Under the pieces are notes generated by a model that saw nothing but the letters and a program-made list of their open reading frames with translations, was not told the DNA's origin and searched no databases. From Tillus elongatus (Eukaryota > Arthropoda > Insecta > Coleoptera > Cleridae): DNA of 64,000 bases. The stretch is taken from contig OZ023269.1 of assembly GCA_964006375.1 (NCBI GenBank), forward strand, positions 5,768,501-5,832,500, given 5' to 3'. How positions within the stretch are numbered: position 1 is the first letter of the stretch; every line of letters starts with the position of its first letter. Positions 1-13,989 of the stretch are shown here, piece by piece. The position numbers and the translations under genes were made by a program.

Positions 1-212
1 AAATTGCCATAAAGAAAAATTGGTCCGATTAAACGGTGTCCAAAAAATCCAGTCCAGACATTCAATTTCTGTGGAGTTTGAGTGTGGACTTCGTAAAAAT
101 TTATTGGATTATTATCTGCCCAATAACGATAATTATGACGATTGACTGTAGAGTTTAACAAAAACGTACACTCGTCTGAAAAACAGATATTGAACAGAAA
201 GTTCCCGTTATC
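1..212 (-). pseudogene. Tc1/mariner-like (IS630-type) transposase fragment, cut by the window edge
   Basis: Read on the minus strand, this stretch is open throughout and encodes a middle segment of an insect IS630/Tc1-mariner transposase. The signature is FSDECTF, where the D is the likely first catalytic aspartate of the DDE/D triad, followed by VNRHNYRYW and LNVWTGFFGHRLIGPIFL. These enzymes cut and paste their own element using two metal ions held by three acidic residues. Only the segment after the first aspartate is present; the rest would lie beyond base 1. No start codon or terminal repeat is visible, so it is called a fragment. A C-terminal fragment of the same general type lies at 57850-58125. 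The family call is recognition of the motif spacing, not a search. Confidence 0.7.
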
Positions 213-225
213 AGCTATTCGGTTG

Positions 226-372
226 TTATCACCACTCTTGAGCAGTTGATGTAACAAAGTTGAGTTTTGTGTCAAAACATGTCCCCCTCAATATTGAAAT
301 TGACGTGTTTCAGCGTTTCTTAAAAAAATTATCTGGGCGCAAATCGGTCTGTTTCCTTTTCAATGCGCCATC
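226..372. repeat. Dispersed repeat family B, copy 1
   Basis: This stretch closely matches 46447-46622 in the same orientation; the shared core includes CAAAACATGTCCCCCTCAAT and CAATGCGCCA. It lies next to the transposase fragment and may be non-coding sequence of the same transposon. That link is inference. Confidence 0.6.
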
Positions 373-389
373 CTATATAACTTAATGTG

Positions 390-1981
390 CTATGAGAAAT
401 TATTGGGAAGGGAAGGGGGTAATAAAACTAAATAGGCATTGTAGTAAACTTTATTAATCACAAGTTTTATATTGACATCATATATCTTTTTATAAAATGA
501 TTTGATGAACAATGGACTAAAAGTGGAGTCGGGAAATTTATTGAAATAACACAGTAAATGACTAAATATAGAACATAGAAACAATCTAAGTCAAGTTGTG
601 TAGTTTTGTAATTTATATAAATTGACGGAATTTCTTCTTCTTTTTTTAAATATTTCCCTCTATATCACAGATTCTAGAGTTAAAGTTAACGGTTTATATA
701 AATATCTATCTCTAACCCTAACACATCGATACATCATTACAAACCTAACATTTCCAAACATAGTTAGTGATAAAATATTATATTTATGTAATATTTAAAA
801 TTGGTGTATAATAAGAATTCACTTGATTGATTATATCCTCTGAACAACTTTCTCGTAATTTATTTTTGATTATATTATTTTGGCCATAATACTGCAGCCA
901 TATCTCTGGTAACATAAACCACGCTTGAAAAGTAGATCCTTATTTTAAAACAACGAGCTTATACCTACATAGACATAAAAACATAAGTGACACAATGTGG
1001 ATAAAATATGGATATAAGACTTTTATACTGTACTTCTACCACTGACGTACCTGAAAAGCCGTCACTCCTGCAATGCTTTTGACTGTCGTCATTGTCAGGC
1101 TCAAAGAACTGAAGTTACACGTCTTCATGATAACTGTTGGCAATTTTAGATGTTCTAATTGGTAATAATATGTAATTAATTTAGGCAGCTTGCGTAAATG
1201 AGAGGACTTAGTTATTGTTATTTTAAAAAGAAAATTACAATAAATAAATTACCTTTTAGTTTAACTTTCTTAAAAGTAGACCCCTTTTGAGTTATCTACT
1301 TTGTGTTGACGTAATCAAAAACTAAATTCTTTTATTAATATTTAGTTAACAAGGAAGCATTCAGTCTTGCCATATCTAGGAATTTAAATCAAGCTTATAT
1401 GTTTTATAGTGAAGTATAAATTATTTGAGGATGGACTCTAGTAAAAGGTTTAAATAAAAATCGAATTAACTACTTTGAAGAAACCACTTGGAAGCGTCAA
1501 CAAAACAAGAAAAGTAGTTCCGCCAGCTTCATCCTGAGTTTTTTTTATATTTGACACTGTAACAAAAAATTATTTTGATGAAACTAGGCACTAGAAGTTT
1601 TCTAAAGGATTTTTTGTACGGCGTGTAAGGGGTATGTATCTTTATTAATTCTATAATAAAGAGAAAAACTCTAATGTTTATAAAAGCAGAGCATTCTTTA
1701 TCAATCCCTTTTATTTTAAAAAGTATTTGTACAAGAAAAATAAAGGGAGAATATGAGTAAGTTTCCAGAGATTTGGCTGCTACCTAATATGTATAATTCT
1801 AGACATCAAAGCTGAAATGCAATAATTCTACTTTTAGTTATATTACTTGGTCTTTCTGAATAAAAGAGTTATATTTCGAGAAAAATACAAAATGTCTTTC
1901 TAAATACTTTGATGTTAACCTAAGTCCAAAATTATAGAGTTTCAACACTCAAAACTGTATATTGTAGTTTTAATATCAGTC

Positions 1982-1984
<3 letters not shown>
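390..1984. other. AT-rich DNA with no recognised feature
   Basis: Short frames only, with stop codons in all frames. No exon, RNA gene or element terminus could be supported here. Confidence 0.5.

Positions 1985-1985
<1 letters not shown>

Positions 1986-2070
<85 letters not shown>
1986..2070. repeat. (TA)n microsatellite
   Basis: Uninterrupted TA dinucleotides. The frame through it is an artefact of Y-I repeats. Confidence 0.97.
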
Positions 2071-3371
<1,301 letters not shown>

Positions 3372-3570
3372 TATATAATATAAATAATTTCAGAACTCTA
3401 CCCATGAGATAAGAGAAAAATTTACAGATGCAGTGTTGAGTAAATAAATATTGGCATAATTTCATTTTCATCAATATTGATACTTTAATAAAAATAAGTG
3501 TTTTAGAATAAAAAAGAAAGCCTATTTTAATTAAAATGCTCAAGAATTAAAAGTGCTAAGAATACCATAG

Positions 3571-3572
<2 letters not shown>

Positions 3573-3642
<70 letters not shown>
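3573..3642. repeat. (TA)n microsatellite
   Basis: About 35 uninterrupted TA units, 200 bp after the previous array. Confidence 0.97.
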
Positions 3643-3645
<3 letters not shown>

Positions 3646-3865
3646 TATATGAGCTAAAAGCCAAAGTTATAATAGTTTTACCATGAAACCGTTTAAAATG
3701 TTCGTAAAACATAGTATTTTTGACTTTAATTCACACAGAGTATGGAACGTCATTTAAACTTGAAATATTTTATGATCTTGTCTTTAACCGTCGGTTACTG
3801 ACGCCAATATTTGTAGCATAGATACTGGCATGGCGTCTAAATAAGTGACTCTTACATCTCGCAGA

Positions 3866-4510
3866 TGTAACACCTACCTCTTACTTTACCGGAACCTTCG
3901 ACTCCGAGATATTTTCTCTCATTTTGCATCAGTGCTTGTCCCCTTCCTGGCAGCGACTAACAATGTCATATTACCCTGTCCTTATATTATAAATGGGTAA
4001 TTCTAGCGTCAATTTTTTCTTGTTTTTTTTTTCTGGATACAACAAAATCTGTTTCTTCTAATAAATTTTAAATGGTTGCATTTTCCAAATAGGTCCATGA
4101 AATCTCAACAATCGTTGCGAGAATACTCAGTGTAAAAGGTATATCTAAACGATTTTCCCTTTCTATATGTAACACCTCTTTCTTACTTTACCGGAACCTT
4201 CTACTCCAGGATATTGTCCCTATTTTGCATCAGTCTCTGTCCCCTTTTCAGGAACGAATAACAATATCGTAGGAATCTGTCCTTATATTATGAGCAAATA
4301 ATAGTGTGTATGTCAGTGGTGGGTTGGCCTCGGAAAGCAGTTTCCATTAGCCACAGGCTTCTATAAAATAATTAAATATAATTCAAAATCCCATTTTATT
4401 CTCCTTTTTTCCAAATACAACATAATCTGTTTCTTCTAATAAATTGTAAATGATCTATGAAATCTCAACAATAGTTTCGAGAATACTCAGTGTAAAAATA
4501 TATCCAAATG
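3866..4510. repeat. Tandem direct duplication, ~300-bp unit
   Basis: Two diverged copies start with TGTAACACC at 3866 and 4168 (offset 302). Both run through ACTTTACCGGAACCTTC, TTTTGCATCAGT, CTGTCCTTATATTAT, AATCTGTTTCTTCTAATAAA and GAGAATACTCAGTGTAAAA. Copy 2 has extra sequence around 4315-4370. No coding potential was seen. Confidence 0.8.
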
Positions 4511-4779
4511 GGGTGTCAAAAATATAGGTGTTATCACTACCTTGAGAGCTGTCATTACAGACAAAATCAAGCTGTTAATATAAGGGTAAAAACAAAAAAA
4601 GTCGAAGACGCAGCAAGTGCGTTATGGTAGTGAATTTTCATAAAAATGATCTGGCACAAAATATTTTATTATAACTTTTTTTTCTTGTAACATAGAAATC
4701 TAGATTTTGGTGTATAGTTTACTTTTTATATCATAAACGTACCTACCAAATTTGGTTATCATAGATTTTTTATTTTTTT

Positions 4780-5203
4780 AAATAAACATTTTTTTCAAAT
4801 GAGAACTCAAAATTTTTCCGGAAAACTCGTCCGATTTTTCTGATTAACGAACTTATCAAATAAATTTACAAAAGGAAGGTACTCGCCAAATTTTATCAAA
4901 ATCTGCCTATTATTCTTTGAGATAAAATTTTTTTTCGAATGAAAACTCAAAATTTTCCCGGAAAACCTCGTCTGATTTTCCTGACTAACAAACTTATCAA
5001 GGCCATTTACAAGAGGAAGGTACATGCCAAATTTTATTAAAATCGGCTTATTACTTTTTGAGATAAGAATTTTTTTCGAATGAAAACTCAAAATTTTCCC
5101 GGAAAACCTCGTCCGGTTTTCCTGACTAACGAACTTATCCAAGCTATTTTTAAAAGAAACGTACATGCCAAATTTTATCAAAATCGGCCCATTATTTTTT
5201 GAG
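4780..5203. repeat. Three tandem 141-bp units inside family A copy A1
   Basis: Unit boundaries fall at 4780, 4921 and 5062 and the array ends near 5203, an exact 141-bp period. Because 141 is divisible by three, one minus-strand frame stays open through all units (124 codons). This looks like a by-product of the period, not a gene. Confidence 0.85.
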
Positions 5204-5211
5204 TTATCGGT

Positions 5212-5367
<156 letters not shown>

Positions 5368-5509
5368 TATAAAAATTGAAACTAACCCCGGATATGGGTT
5401 CTAGGGGTCCTAGTTCGCGCTCATTTGCAAAAATTTTTTCAAAATTCAAAAGTCGGGATCTCCCCATTAGTGAATTTTTTCTACGAAAATTCACTAAAAG
5501 TAACGTCTT

Positions 5510-7100
5510 TGGGTGATTTTTACGAACATTAATAAACATGGAAATATTAAAGTAATCGTGGTCTTTTTATCTGACTATATAGACTGATTTTGTATTTTAT
5601 CATTAAAATATAGCTCTTTCCCATTGGTTTCAGTAAATAAATATTAGTGACGATCTTATTTATAAAATAGAAATATTGCAGTATACAACAACAGGGAAGG
5701 GCGTGTATAAGGTCAATGATATATTAGCTAATACATTTAATATATTATAATATTTATCATATAATATATGTATAATATAGCCATATCTATAACTATACCT
5801 ACTTACTACTTTACCGGAAGAACTTATTAAGCATGTCTGAATTCCCCATTGTATTTAACTATTTATCATTTAATCAAAGTAAAGTCTTATTATTATAAAT
5901 GATGAGTATTTAGACATATATTGACACATAATCTTATTTAACTAGAAACAACTATAGATATGCACGTTAAATCACTGTGAAAACTATTTTATTTCACAGT
6001 GCTTTAAGTTTGCAGTTAATGTTTCAGTTGGTTTTTTGACAGACACAATCAAACATTTATGTGGATTATTTGAACACATTTAAATAAAGTTCTACAGAAA
6101 AATATATTTGATTTAGGCTGTGACAAAGTTATTTTTTTTTTCAAAACTACTTAAATACAAGGCTAGCACGTTAATAAATAATAATCGTAATGTATAAATT
6201 CCCACCGGCGATATCTTGCATAAAATTTTCCAGCAAACTTATTGTAATCGGTAGAAACTGTGATATGCACTAACCCTGTAGTGTTGCAACGTGGCTTGAT
6301 CTTTCGCAAAAAATCTTAGTTAGATATGGTTTAGATAACTAGTACTGTATTTTTCCTTATTTCTTTAAATTAGAAATATTTTCGTAACTATGGCCAATCA
6401 ACGTATCTGAGGGGGGGGGGGGTATGATTTACCTCAGACATAACATTTCTGTCGAACCCTTTTCTCTATAAAAACTAAAAGGACGTTTTGATGTCCCACC
6501 ATGGTATCCTTCACGGAACCACCGGTTTTTAGTGGTGCAGTGTGTAAAAATACATTTCTATGCTATGTTGTATTATAAATAAACCCACGTTTTTTTTATA
6601 TTTTAACCATTGTAATTTTTTCCTAGATATATAGCTCAATCGGTCACCAGGAAATTAAGGGTTTTTCCACCAAAAATCTTCTCATGAAAACAATGAAACT
6701 ATTTTTATAAAATTTGGTGCATATATTGCGTTTAAAAAGTCTTTACAAATTTAATTGCGACGAAGCAGTTTATACTCTTCTTATAAGGGTTAATTTTTTA
6801 AATGGTCGTTTTAATAATTAATTAATTATTTGTCAAAACATAATATCAAAATTTAGGCAATATTCGCCCTGAATATATAAATGAAAATTATTTTTATTTA
6901 GAAACTAAACACTGTCGTTGTGAGATAATGTTGTACGCGAGAAAATTTCTGGAAAATATAAGATATTTTACAATTTTACAAAAGTTATTTGACAATTCAC
7001 AATTTGGAAGAGATGGTTTAGCTAAGTTTTGTCCCATACGACGACAATTATTAGCTTTTATGTGCGAAAAACTGTGTAGGTAAGTCGATTAGATTATACT
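5510..7100. other. AT-rich DNA with no recognised feature
   Basis: A run of G lies near 6412-6422. No element terminus or exon could be supported. Confidence 0.4.
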
Positions 7101-7284
7101 CAAGGTGAGTGAGCTGTCTCAGTCCCTCCACCAAGACCTCAAGTCTTGTGGATTACGTCAATTTCTTAAATTTCACACATCAAATCGAGCTCCCTCCAGG
7201 AGTCGATATTTTTGGGGTAAAAGTTGGTTTGGCAGGGTCCTTTAAGTGCCGTTTTTCCTCGCTGTTGAACTGTACTGCCAGTGA

Positions 7285-8415
7285 AGTCGCCTGCCCGTTT
7301 CAAAGCCTACAGAGAGCAAGCCTCTCTTGGAGTTGGTGTGTACTTGACATCAGTCGGTTTTTGCCTCGAGCCGTTATCATATGAAATCCCGCTCCCGAGC
7401 ACCATCCTGTCGAGGTCCTTTTCCCGTTTAGAATCTCACAGGTGGAGGCTCCAGGTGTAATCCACCATAGTAGAGATCTCAGCTCCCCTCCCGATTTATC
7501 CAGACCCGACACCCGTCAGTGCTAGACTTAGAGCGATATCTCACGAAGTCGCACCCACGAGACTACCGAGCATCACCCAAGCGTGATCGCTTGGCCTTTC
7601 CTAAGCCCACAGAGGCGAGCCTCTCTCTGAACTCGACATCAGTCGGTGTTTGACTGCATCCGCTAACATTTGAAGTCCCGCTTCTGAGGTCGTTAGCCTG
7701 TTTTGAATCTCACAGGTGGAGGCTGCAGGTGTAATCCACCGTCTAGAGATCTCAGATCACCTCTGGATTTGTCCCGACACCCGCCAGCGCTCGACTCAAG
7801 GCTATATCTCACGCAGTCCACGCACGAAATTCCCGAGCATCATCCAGGTCTGGTCGCTTGCCTGTTTCGGAGCCCACAGAGAGCTAGCCTCTCTCAGAGA
7901 TTGTCTGGACCTAAAATCAATCGGTGTTGGACACGAGCCGGTATCATATAAAGTCCCGGTCCCGAGCAGCATCCTATCGAGGCCGTTAACCCTTTTCGAA
8001 TCTCACAGGTGGGACGCAGAGGAACCTCAGCTCCCGTCCGGATTTGTCCGTAGCCGACACCCGCAAGCGCTCGGCTCAATTCGATATCTCACGAAGTCTC
8101 ACTCACGAGACTCCCGAACATCACCCAAGTGTGGTCACTTCCCCTTTTAGGAGTCTATAGGAAGCAAAAGCCTCTCTTTGTGTTGTCTGGGCCCAACATA
8201 ACTCGGAGTTCGACTCGAGCCGGTATCATATGAAGTCCCGCTCCCGAGCGGCAACCTATTGTGCGCGTTTTGAATTCCACAGGTGGAAACTTCAGGTGTA
8301 ATTTACTGCCTAAAGATCTCAGCTCCAATCCAGTTAGTCGCCTCTTACGACAGGCAGGACTTACGTTGGGCCTATTCTTTTATTCCGTCCCCGGTCCCAC
8401 AGGGGACGTAGTTAA
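7285..8415. repeat. GC-richer tandem array, ~275-293-bp units
   Basis: The marker GAATCTCACAGGTGG recurs at 7431, 7705 and 7998, with a diverged form at 8272, giving spacings of 274, 293 and 274. Each unit also carries a CCCACAGAGAG-like block, CTCCCGAGC and AGAGATCTCAG. The array ends in a motif with CGCCTCTTACGACAGGCAGG and CCCACAGGGGACG (8340-8408), which looks like a repeat terminus. It is clearly GC-richer than its surroundings. Frames through it up to 144 codons differ between units and are judged non-coding. Confidence 0.8.
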
Positions 8416-8987
8416 GTACCAAATAAATAAATGGAATCCGGTTAAACTGTGAATTAACTAATCTGTGGTTAAAATAAATGTAGGGTTATTTGCGGCTGAC
8501 TTTTCACAAATCACTTTCTATTTTAGGGCGTCCCTAGGGTTGGAAATATATTGTAATTTTATTCCGATAATTATAATTAGTGCGAAAGATATTATAATAT
8601 TAATCAATAGAAAGTTAGGAAACATTTAAAGTAAAGCAAAGTCAAGTATGTAGTAGGTGAAGTCCGTCTCGTAATTATTGACTTGAATTGATATCATCAC
8701 TTGGCGTATTTACATAAACAATACACCGGTGTGTTGATATTTACAGATTGAAAATTATAGGTTGCAAATTCCGTTGTGAATTGCTGACCACGTTATTTAC
8801 TTATTCTTAAGAATTAGTTCAAGTGAATCTATATATAAGTGTTTTGTAAATATGAGAGCAGAGATTTGGTGTATAGTTATTAAATGTTAAACATCGTTAC
8901 GATATGATCAGTTTAAATTCAGTGCTCCGAACACCCCCAGTAAAATATACTTCGCTTCCTTAAACACCATTATTTGTTAAATATTGG

Positions 8988-9308
8988 TTGAATGCAGACA
9001 AAAAAGTTGCGCCGGCAGTTATTAAAATAAATAGCTATCTACTTGATCTTCGAGTGTGCGATTTACAAAATGTATCTTTTAAACAAGTAAAATTTTGGAT
9101 TTTTTATATATTTGAAACAAAAATTAGAAGTATATTTATTATAAAATTTTTAAAGATTAGTACAAAAAAATATCTCTTACAATTATTGTGAAGGCGGTAA
9201 ATAAGTATGCATTATGTAACGCATTGTAACCAACAAACATTTAGTAGCTAGTATGGTCTGGTGGCTGACGAGAACAGCAGCGGGCAGAAGTTTACTGGTT
9301 CCAAATAT
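8988..9308. repeat. Dispersed repeat shared with ~21500-21720
   Basis: The region around AAGGCGGTAAATAAG and TATGGTCTGGTGGCTGACG resembles AGGCAGTAAATAG and TATGGTTTAGTAGCTGACGG near 21607-21685. The second word could be a degenerate tRNA-like A box. Confidence 0.45.
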
Positions 9309-9652
9309 TCTGTGTGTTTTGTTTCTTTTACGTCGGTCTATTTACGTGGCTATGGCCAATCACCGACGCCAGGGAGCAGTTTCACATACTAAACCCCTGC
9401 CCTTCTGTGAGAAGGGTATGGATTTTTAACGTGCCCAACTTGGACATGCCCCCGCATAGACATGAGACTGACGGCTTTACGATTCCTCCGAAAACGTAAC
9501 GTGCAGACATTCAACTTGTTCAAATACAATGCCACAACCTCGGCTGATGTTAATATTTGAAGTATGTACTGAGAAAGTGGAAGAGGAACCCTGTGAATTG
9601 AACTCAGAACCCAGAGGCAGAGGTTCTTACCACTTGACCACCGACGATCTTC
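9309..9652 (-). mobile_element. tRNA-derived SINE, diverged copy
   Basis: The reverse complement has a tRNA-like head (CGGTGGTCAAGTGGTAAG, then a weak B box GAGTTCAATTC). The body shares CGAGGTTGTGGCATTG, GTCTGCACGTTACG and the tail block GGCCATAGCCACG with the better copy at 34628-34979. It has no coding capacity and would depend on a LINE for mobility. Confidence 0.7.
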
Positions 9653-9659
9653 AAATATT

Positions 9660-11380
9660 CTTTAAAATAAGGTTTTTGAATTTATAAATTCAATATGTGG
9701 GCGCAAATACGTATCATCTCTTGCTTAAACACAGGTTGGTTGCTATAATATATATTTTTAGCTCGGTATTTTATAATAGAAAATACAGGTGTGTTATCAA
9801 AAGTTTTCATGTTAAATGGTAAATATTATGTAGATGTATATATTCAATATGTATTTGAAACTTCTTCTAAAATGTAATGTTTTCTGTTAAGCCAGATATT
9901 GGTTATTAGCTTTTAGATTTAATTGATTATCGTCACCCCACCCCCACTCGTACTACCGCTGGTTTTTCCTTGTCGAAGAAAAGGGTTCGAAGAAAGTTTA
10001 TATTTCCTTGAAAAATGTAATCCAAATGCGGGTAACTGTAAAATAATTAAATATTTTTGCGGTTTACTTTTACAATATAAGGTAATTTGCGAAATTGTTA
10101 CCATATTTGTAATGAGAAGCCAAAAAACTTCAAAAATTTTATAAACGATAACGCCGACGTAATTTAGACCCTACTAACAACAAAAACATAGCTAAAATTA
10201 ATTTTATGTTAGTTTGTAATTAACAGAATGCCAAATATATTCCTGAAAAATTAATATTATTTTCTATCTAAAGTGCTGTAGTTAAAAAAGCAAAATCTAA
10301 TTATTTTCATGCGAAAAGTTTTATAATTAGTTGATTATGTCTTGTAAAACAGTCACACTGACACTTTCTTAAGATAAAAATACCTGACAGCACACCATAC
10401 TCCATGTTAGTGTATTTTAATCTATTCTAGTGTTTTTAAGTTCTAATATAATATCTAAGTTTTCGGTCATTTGTCTTCAGCGGCCTACCTATTTATAAAA
10501 GCAGACACGAAAATCTGAAATGGACCCTTATACGTAAAAAACGTTTTCTAAACGATTTATTAGATACGTCTATAGTAAAAATACTATTAAAATAACGACG
10601 ATTATAATAATAGCAGCCAGTGGATATAAGTAATCAAAAGTAGAATATCGAAATGGTTAGATCTTGTTTGCGAACGCGAACAGGGCGCTTAATATTGTTA
10701 ATATTTAACTATAAAAACAACAAAACTGTGTTTTCTGTTATAATACTGAAGTGTAACGGTCGGCGAAGAGCTATACTAGTTAAATACAGTGTGTTTTACA
10801 CGGTTATATATTATTTTAAAAAGCCTCTCGTTTTTAGAATCTTAATTGTACGTATTACAAATATTTACTTTTGGTTAACAAATTAACACATTTATTTTAT
10901 TTACGGTTCTGGATGCCCAAAAATGAGAGTGATGCATATAAAAAAATATAATTGCAACACAGACTAATTGGTGAAACAACATGAGGAATCAAAATATTTT
11001 AATTCATAGCTCTGTTATAAACATCTAATTATAACCACAATTGTCTGTAACTCTCAACTTGAAAGAAATAATTATTAACCAACCATATAAACAATCAATA
11101 AATAGAGAAAAAAAAATATTTACGTGTATTGAAAAACACCTTTTACCACCAAAAACCTATACTTCCTATATATACGCGATCTCATATGAGAAAAATATAG
11201 ATTTTTACGGATTTTCTTTCAAGCTGCTGGCGGAAGTATTTTCCAGCATATTCATTGAACAACAGAATAAACGGTGTACCAGCTTTAAGTGCATCTATGA
11301 CGTAGCGCAACAGCCAATATGGACAAGCAGCTGTTGGAAATGATTTAAAAATCGAAGGAGAAGCTAAATTATTGCGACAC
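9660..11380. other. AT-rich DNA with no recognised feature
   Basis: Several 60-100 codon frames are present but have low-complexity composition and no recognisable domain. Confidence 0.4.
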
Positions 11381-11494
11381 AAGCTAGAAAATTAGACTAA
11401 AAAGCCAAAGAATAGATGATAAAACGAGATGAAGAGGCCATATAAAGGGACGAAGAAGCCAAAGAAGAAATAAGAAAAAAGAGATAAAGAAAAA

Positions 11495-11743
11495 ATGGGA
11501 AGAAGGGATGAAGAAGTCAGAAAAAGAGGTGAAGAGACCAAAGAGCAAATGAGAAGAAGAGATGAAGAGACAAAGAAAATTCTAAAAGAACAGGCCAGTA
11601 AAATGAAGAATATTACTTTGTGTGTGGACGAACGTACGAAGCAGGTAAAAGACGACATCTTCCAGCAAGTAGAAAGCCGAGTAAGGGGTATCAACGACGA
11701 TGTACATGACAAGCTAGCGAGTATATACAAAGAAGCTCAGTAA
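11495..11743 (+). pseudogene. Gag N-terminal coiled-coil remnant
   Basis: An 82-codon frame rich in charged residues (RRDEEVRKRGEETKEQMRRR) ends at a stop just before the Gag core trace. It corresponds to the charged coiled-coil region of the intact Gag at 51157 onward. Upstream, the same composition continues in a broken frame from about 11415. In the intact relative this region probably drives Gag multimerisation, which is inference from composition. Confidence 0.6.
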
Positions 11744-12357
11744 ATAATGCCATCACTAGAAAATAAATGTAATACCCTAGCCAAGGGAAACATCAGACTC
11801 GATGATAGCTCGGTCGTAAGATAAAAGATCCCCACATTTGATGGCTCAGTCCCATGGGGTATTTACCTACGCCAGTTCGAAGCTGCTGCTACAGCAGACG
11901 GTTGGGGTGAGAGAGAGAGAGAGAGAAAGATACGTCATTAGTTGTAGCTCTCAGAGGAGATGCCCTTGATGTGCTCCAAGGTGTCCCTAGTGAAGAATAG
12001 TTCAGTTTTGACAGCATTAGATATCGATTAGAAAAAAGGTTTGGCGACCAGCATTTGCAACAGCTATATCGAATCCAGTTGCAAAATCGTTGTCAGAAGT
12101 CGGACGAGAGTGTCCAACATCCCCACGCCGACGTTGTCAGACTGACATGATTAGCATACCCAATGGCTCTGATATAATTTTTGAACCAGCTGTCGCTGCA
12201 AACGCTTATTGACGGCATTATAAATATCAACATCCAACAGACCCTAAGGATAGCACATTCCTTGGAGTTTGAAGCGCCAAAACAAGCGTCAAAAAGTCAT
12301 GTGAAAGTTCGTAGTCTCCAAGTATGAGAAGATAACAAAACCGATTCATCCAAGGTC

Positions 12358-12672
12358 ATGCAGCTACTAGAGAAGACAGCAGAACAGATAAGTCCTACGT
12401 CTCATAGGCATCCAATAAGATCTCGCCGTGCAAATGCCTTGCGTTGCTGGAACTGCGGCAAGGTGGAACATATACGAGGAGAATGTTGGGCTCTACGATT
12501 ACGCCCATTGGAGAAAGTGAAGCTAAGGCCTGTAACTGTTTCTCAGGTTAGGGATTCTGGCAGCGCTCTCAACGTAGATGGATACGTAAGTCGTAGTGAC
12601 AAACAGATGGTGGTCGACACCGGCGCACCTAGGTCGATTATCGCCGCGACATGGCACCAAGTTGGTGACTAA
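12358..12672 (+). pseudogene. Gag nucleocapsid zinc knuckle and protease remnant
   Basis: This 104-codon frame holds a CCHC knuckle, CWNCGKVEHIRGEC, that binds RNA in nucleocapsid proteins. About 50 residues later is VDTGAPRS, the active-site motif of a retroviral-type aspartic protease. The order and spacing match the complete element downstream (knuckle at residues 482-495, DTGA at 565-568). The frame stops inside the protease, so no active protease is encoded. Confidence 0.75.
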
Positions 12673-13586
12673 GAAATCCAGAGTGTACAAAGTTAGTGCA
12701 GCCAGTGTTGATCGAATCTAGATATTTGGTGAAACTGACGTCGAGCTGCAAATTGGGACAAGGAGAGCAAATCCAAAGAGCCATAGTCGCCACCATCTCA
12801 GATCCAATTGTAATTGGATTGAGCATACTCTAAGGTCAGGTCAGTGCGCTAAACTTGAGCTTGGCACTAGCATCCTGACTCTCGGCAGTGAAGAAATAAT
12901 AATGTAGCCTGGCAGTAACTTGGTAGTACGGAAAATCACCGTAACGTCTACCGTCAAAGTTTCATTCCAGTGAAGAGAGCTGAGAGAGTAAGATAAGAAC
13001 ACAGTTACTCAGCCAGAAGCAAGTAGCAAAGAAATTATAGGAAGCGTACAAGACGAATGGTGTAAAGACCATGAACGTTTGGAGCCAACCCAGAAAAAGG
13101 TCAGTAAACAGATTTGTTGGAACAAAGATGATGTCAACGGGAAGAATATGGCGTGCAGAAACATTTGTGCAAGTAGAAACAGCAGTATAAAAGCAATTGT
13201 GTAGAAGAAGCAGTGCAACGTAAGAAATTCGCTTGAAGATAAATCCGTCATATTGACGAGAAGGTAAGCCATACACTCTGCTGTCAGAATGTATATACGA
13301 GTAGAAAGCGGCCGCATAAATACCCGTTACGGCGTACGACCTAATCCAGCTAGTTTCTAAGAAGTTCGAGTGTGGTTCTACAATCCAATACAACGCAAGG
13401 AACGGTCACTGAAACTACAGTAATTTTGGGAAGGTCCTTATAAGGTGGTCAAAGGGATCAATAACGTGGTATATCGCATTTAGAGGAGCCCAAGAGCAAG
13501 ATGAAGGTAGTTCATATGCACAGGCTTACTCCATACCAAGAAATATTAGAATTCGATCGGGACGGTGTAATGTAAGATGGGGGCAG

Positions 13587-13987
13587 TGTCACACCTGTTT
13601 CTATGAGAATTTACTTTATGAACTTGTTTACTTCTGGTCACAGACATATTGCAAAGGGTGTTGGTAACAGCGAACACTCTGGAATTATATTTCTAGAAAG
13701 GACCAGAAGTGACAGGTGTAGAACAATGTAGAAGATCTAGAATGCCTATGGACAGTATGAATAGGCGAGCCGAAGATAGAGGAAGTTAGTCAGTAGTAAG
13801 TTAGTGTTGCTGTATAGTAAGCGATCATAGAAGGTCTATAGTCGAATATAGTTCTATGGACATTTAGTTATAGAGATAAATCTTTTAGTTTATAATTGTG
13901 TTGGAAAATAGTTGGTTATAATAAATTAGTAGTTTCAAAAGCTGTGTTTTGTTAGTCGGCAAATCCAGAACCCCGAAGAACGTAACA
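13587..13987 (+). mobile_element. 3' LTR of the decayed Ty3/Gypsy copy
   Basis: It starts TGTCACACC directly after a purine-rich tract (GATGGGGGCAG) and ends CGTAACA. The end, ATCCAGAACCCCGAAGAACG followed by TAACA, closely resembles the end of the LTR at 50347-51098, indicating related LTRs. No matching 5' LTR was found upstream. Confidence 0.75.
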
Positions 13988-13989
13988 GT

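Larger units (their letters stand above)
11380..13987 (+). mobile_element. Decayed Ty3/Gypsy retrotransposon, 5'-truncated with internal pol deletion
   Basis: In order are a Gag coiled-coil remnant, a Gag core trace (around 11830-11910, reading like the IPTFDG and QFEAAA motifs of the complete element), a zinc knuckle, a protease DTGA motif, then only the integrase C-terminal GPY/F region near 13350-13545, a polypurine tract ending at 13586 and a 401-bp 3' LTR. The reverse transcriptase and most of the integrase are missing, as is the 5' LTR. Motif similarity to the copy at 50347-57131 places it in a related lineage. Confidence 0.8.

Noticed and set aside
4807..5181. 124-codon minus-strand frame with three internal protein-like repeats ([18 protein letters not shown])
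   Set aside because: The frame is open because the DNA is a 141-bp tandem repeat, a multiple of three, inside a non-coding dispersed element; other copies of the element do not keep it.
7716..8150. 144-codon frame in the GC-rich array
   Set aside because: The frame is not preserved from unit to unit and has no recognisable domain.
12962..13393. 143-codon hydrophobic minus-strand frame
   Set aside because: It is antisense to the integrase C-terminal remnant of the decayed Gypsy copy.
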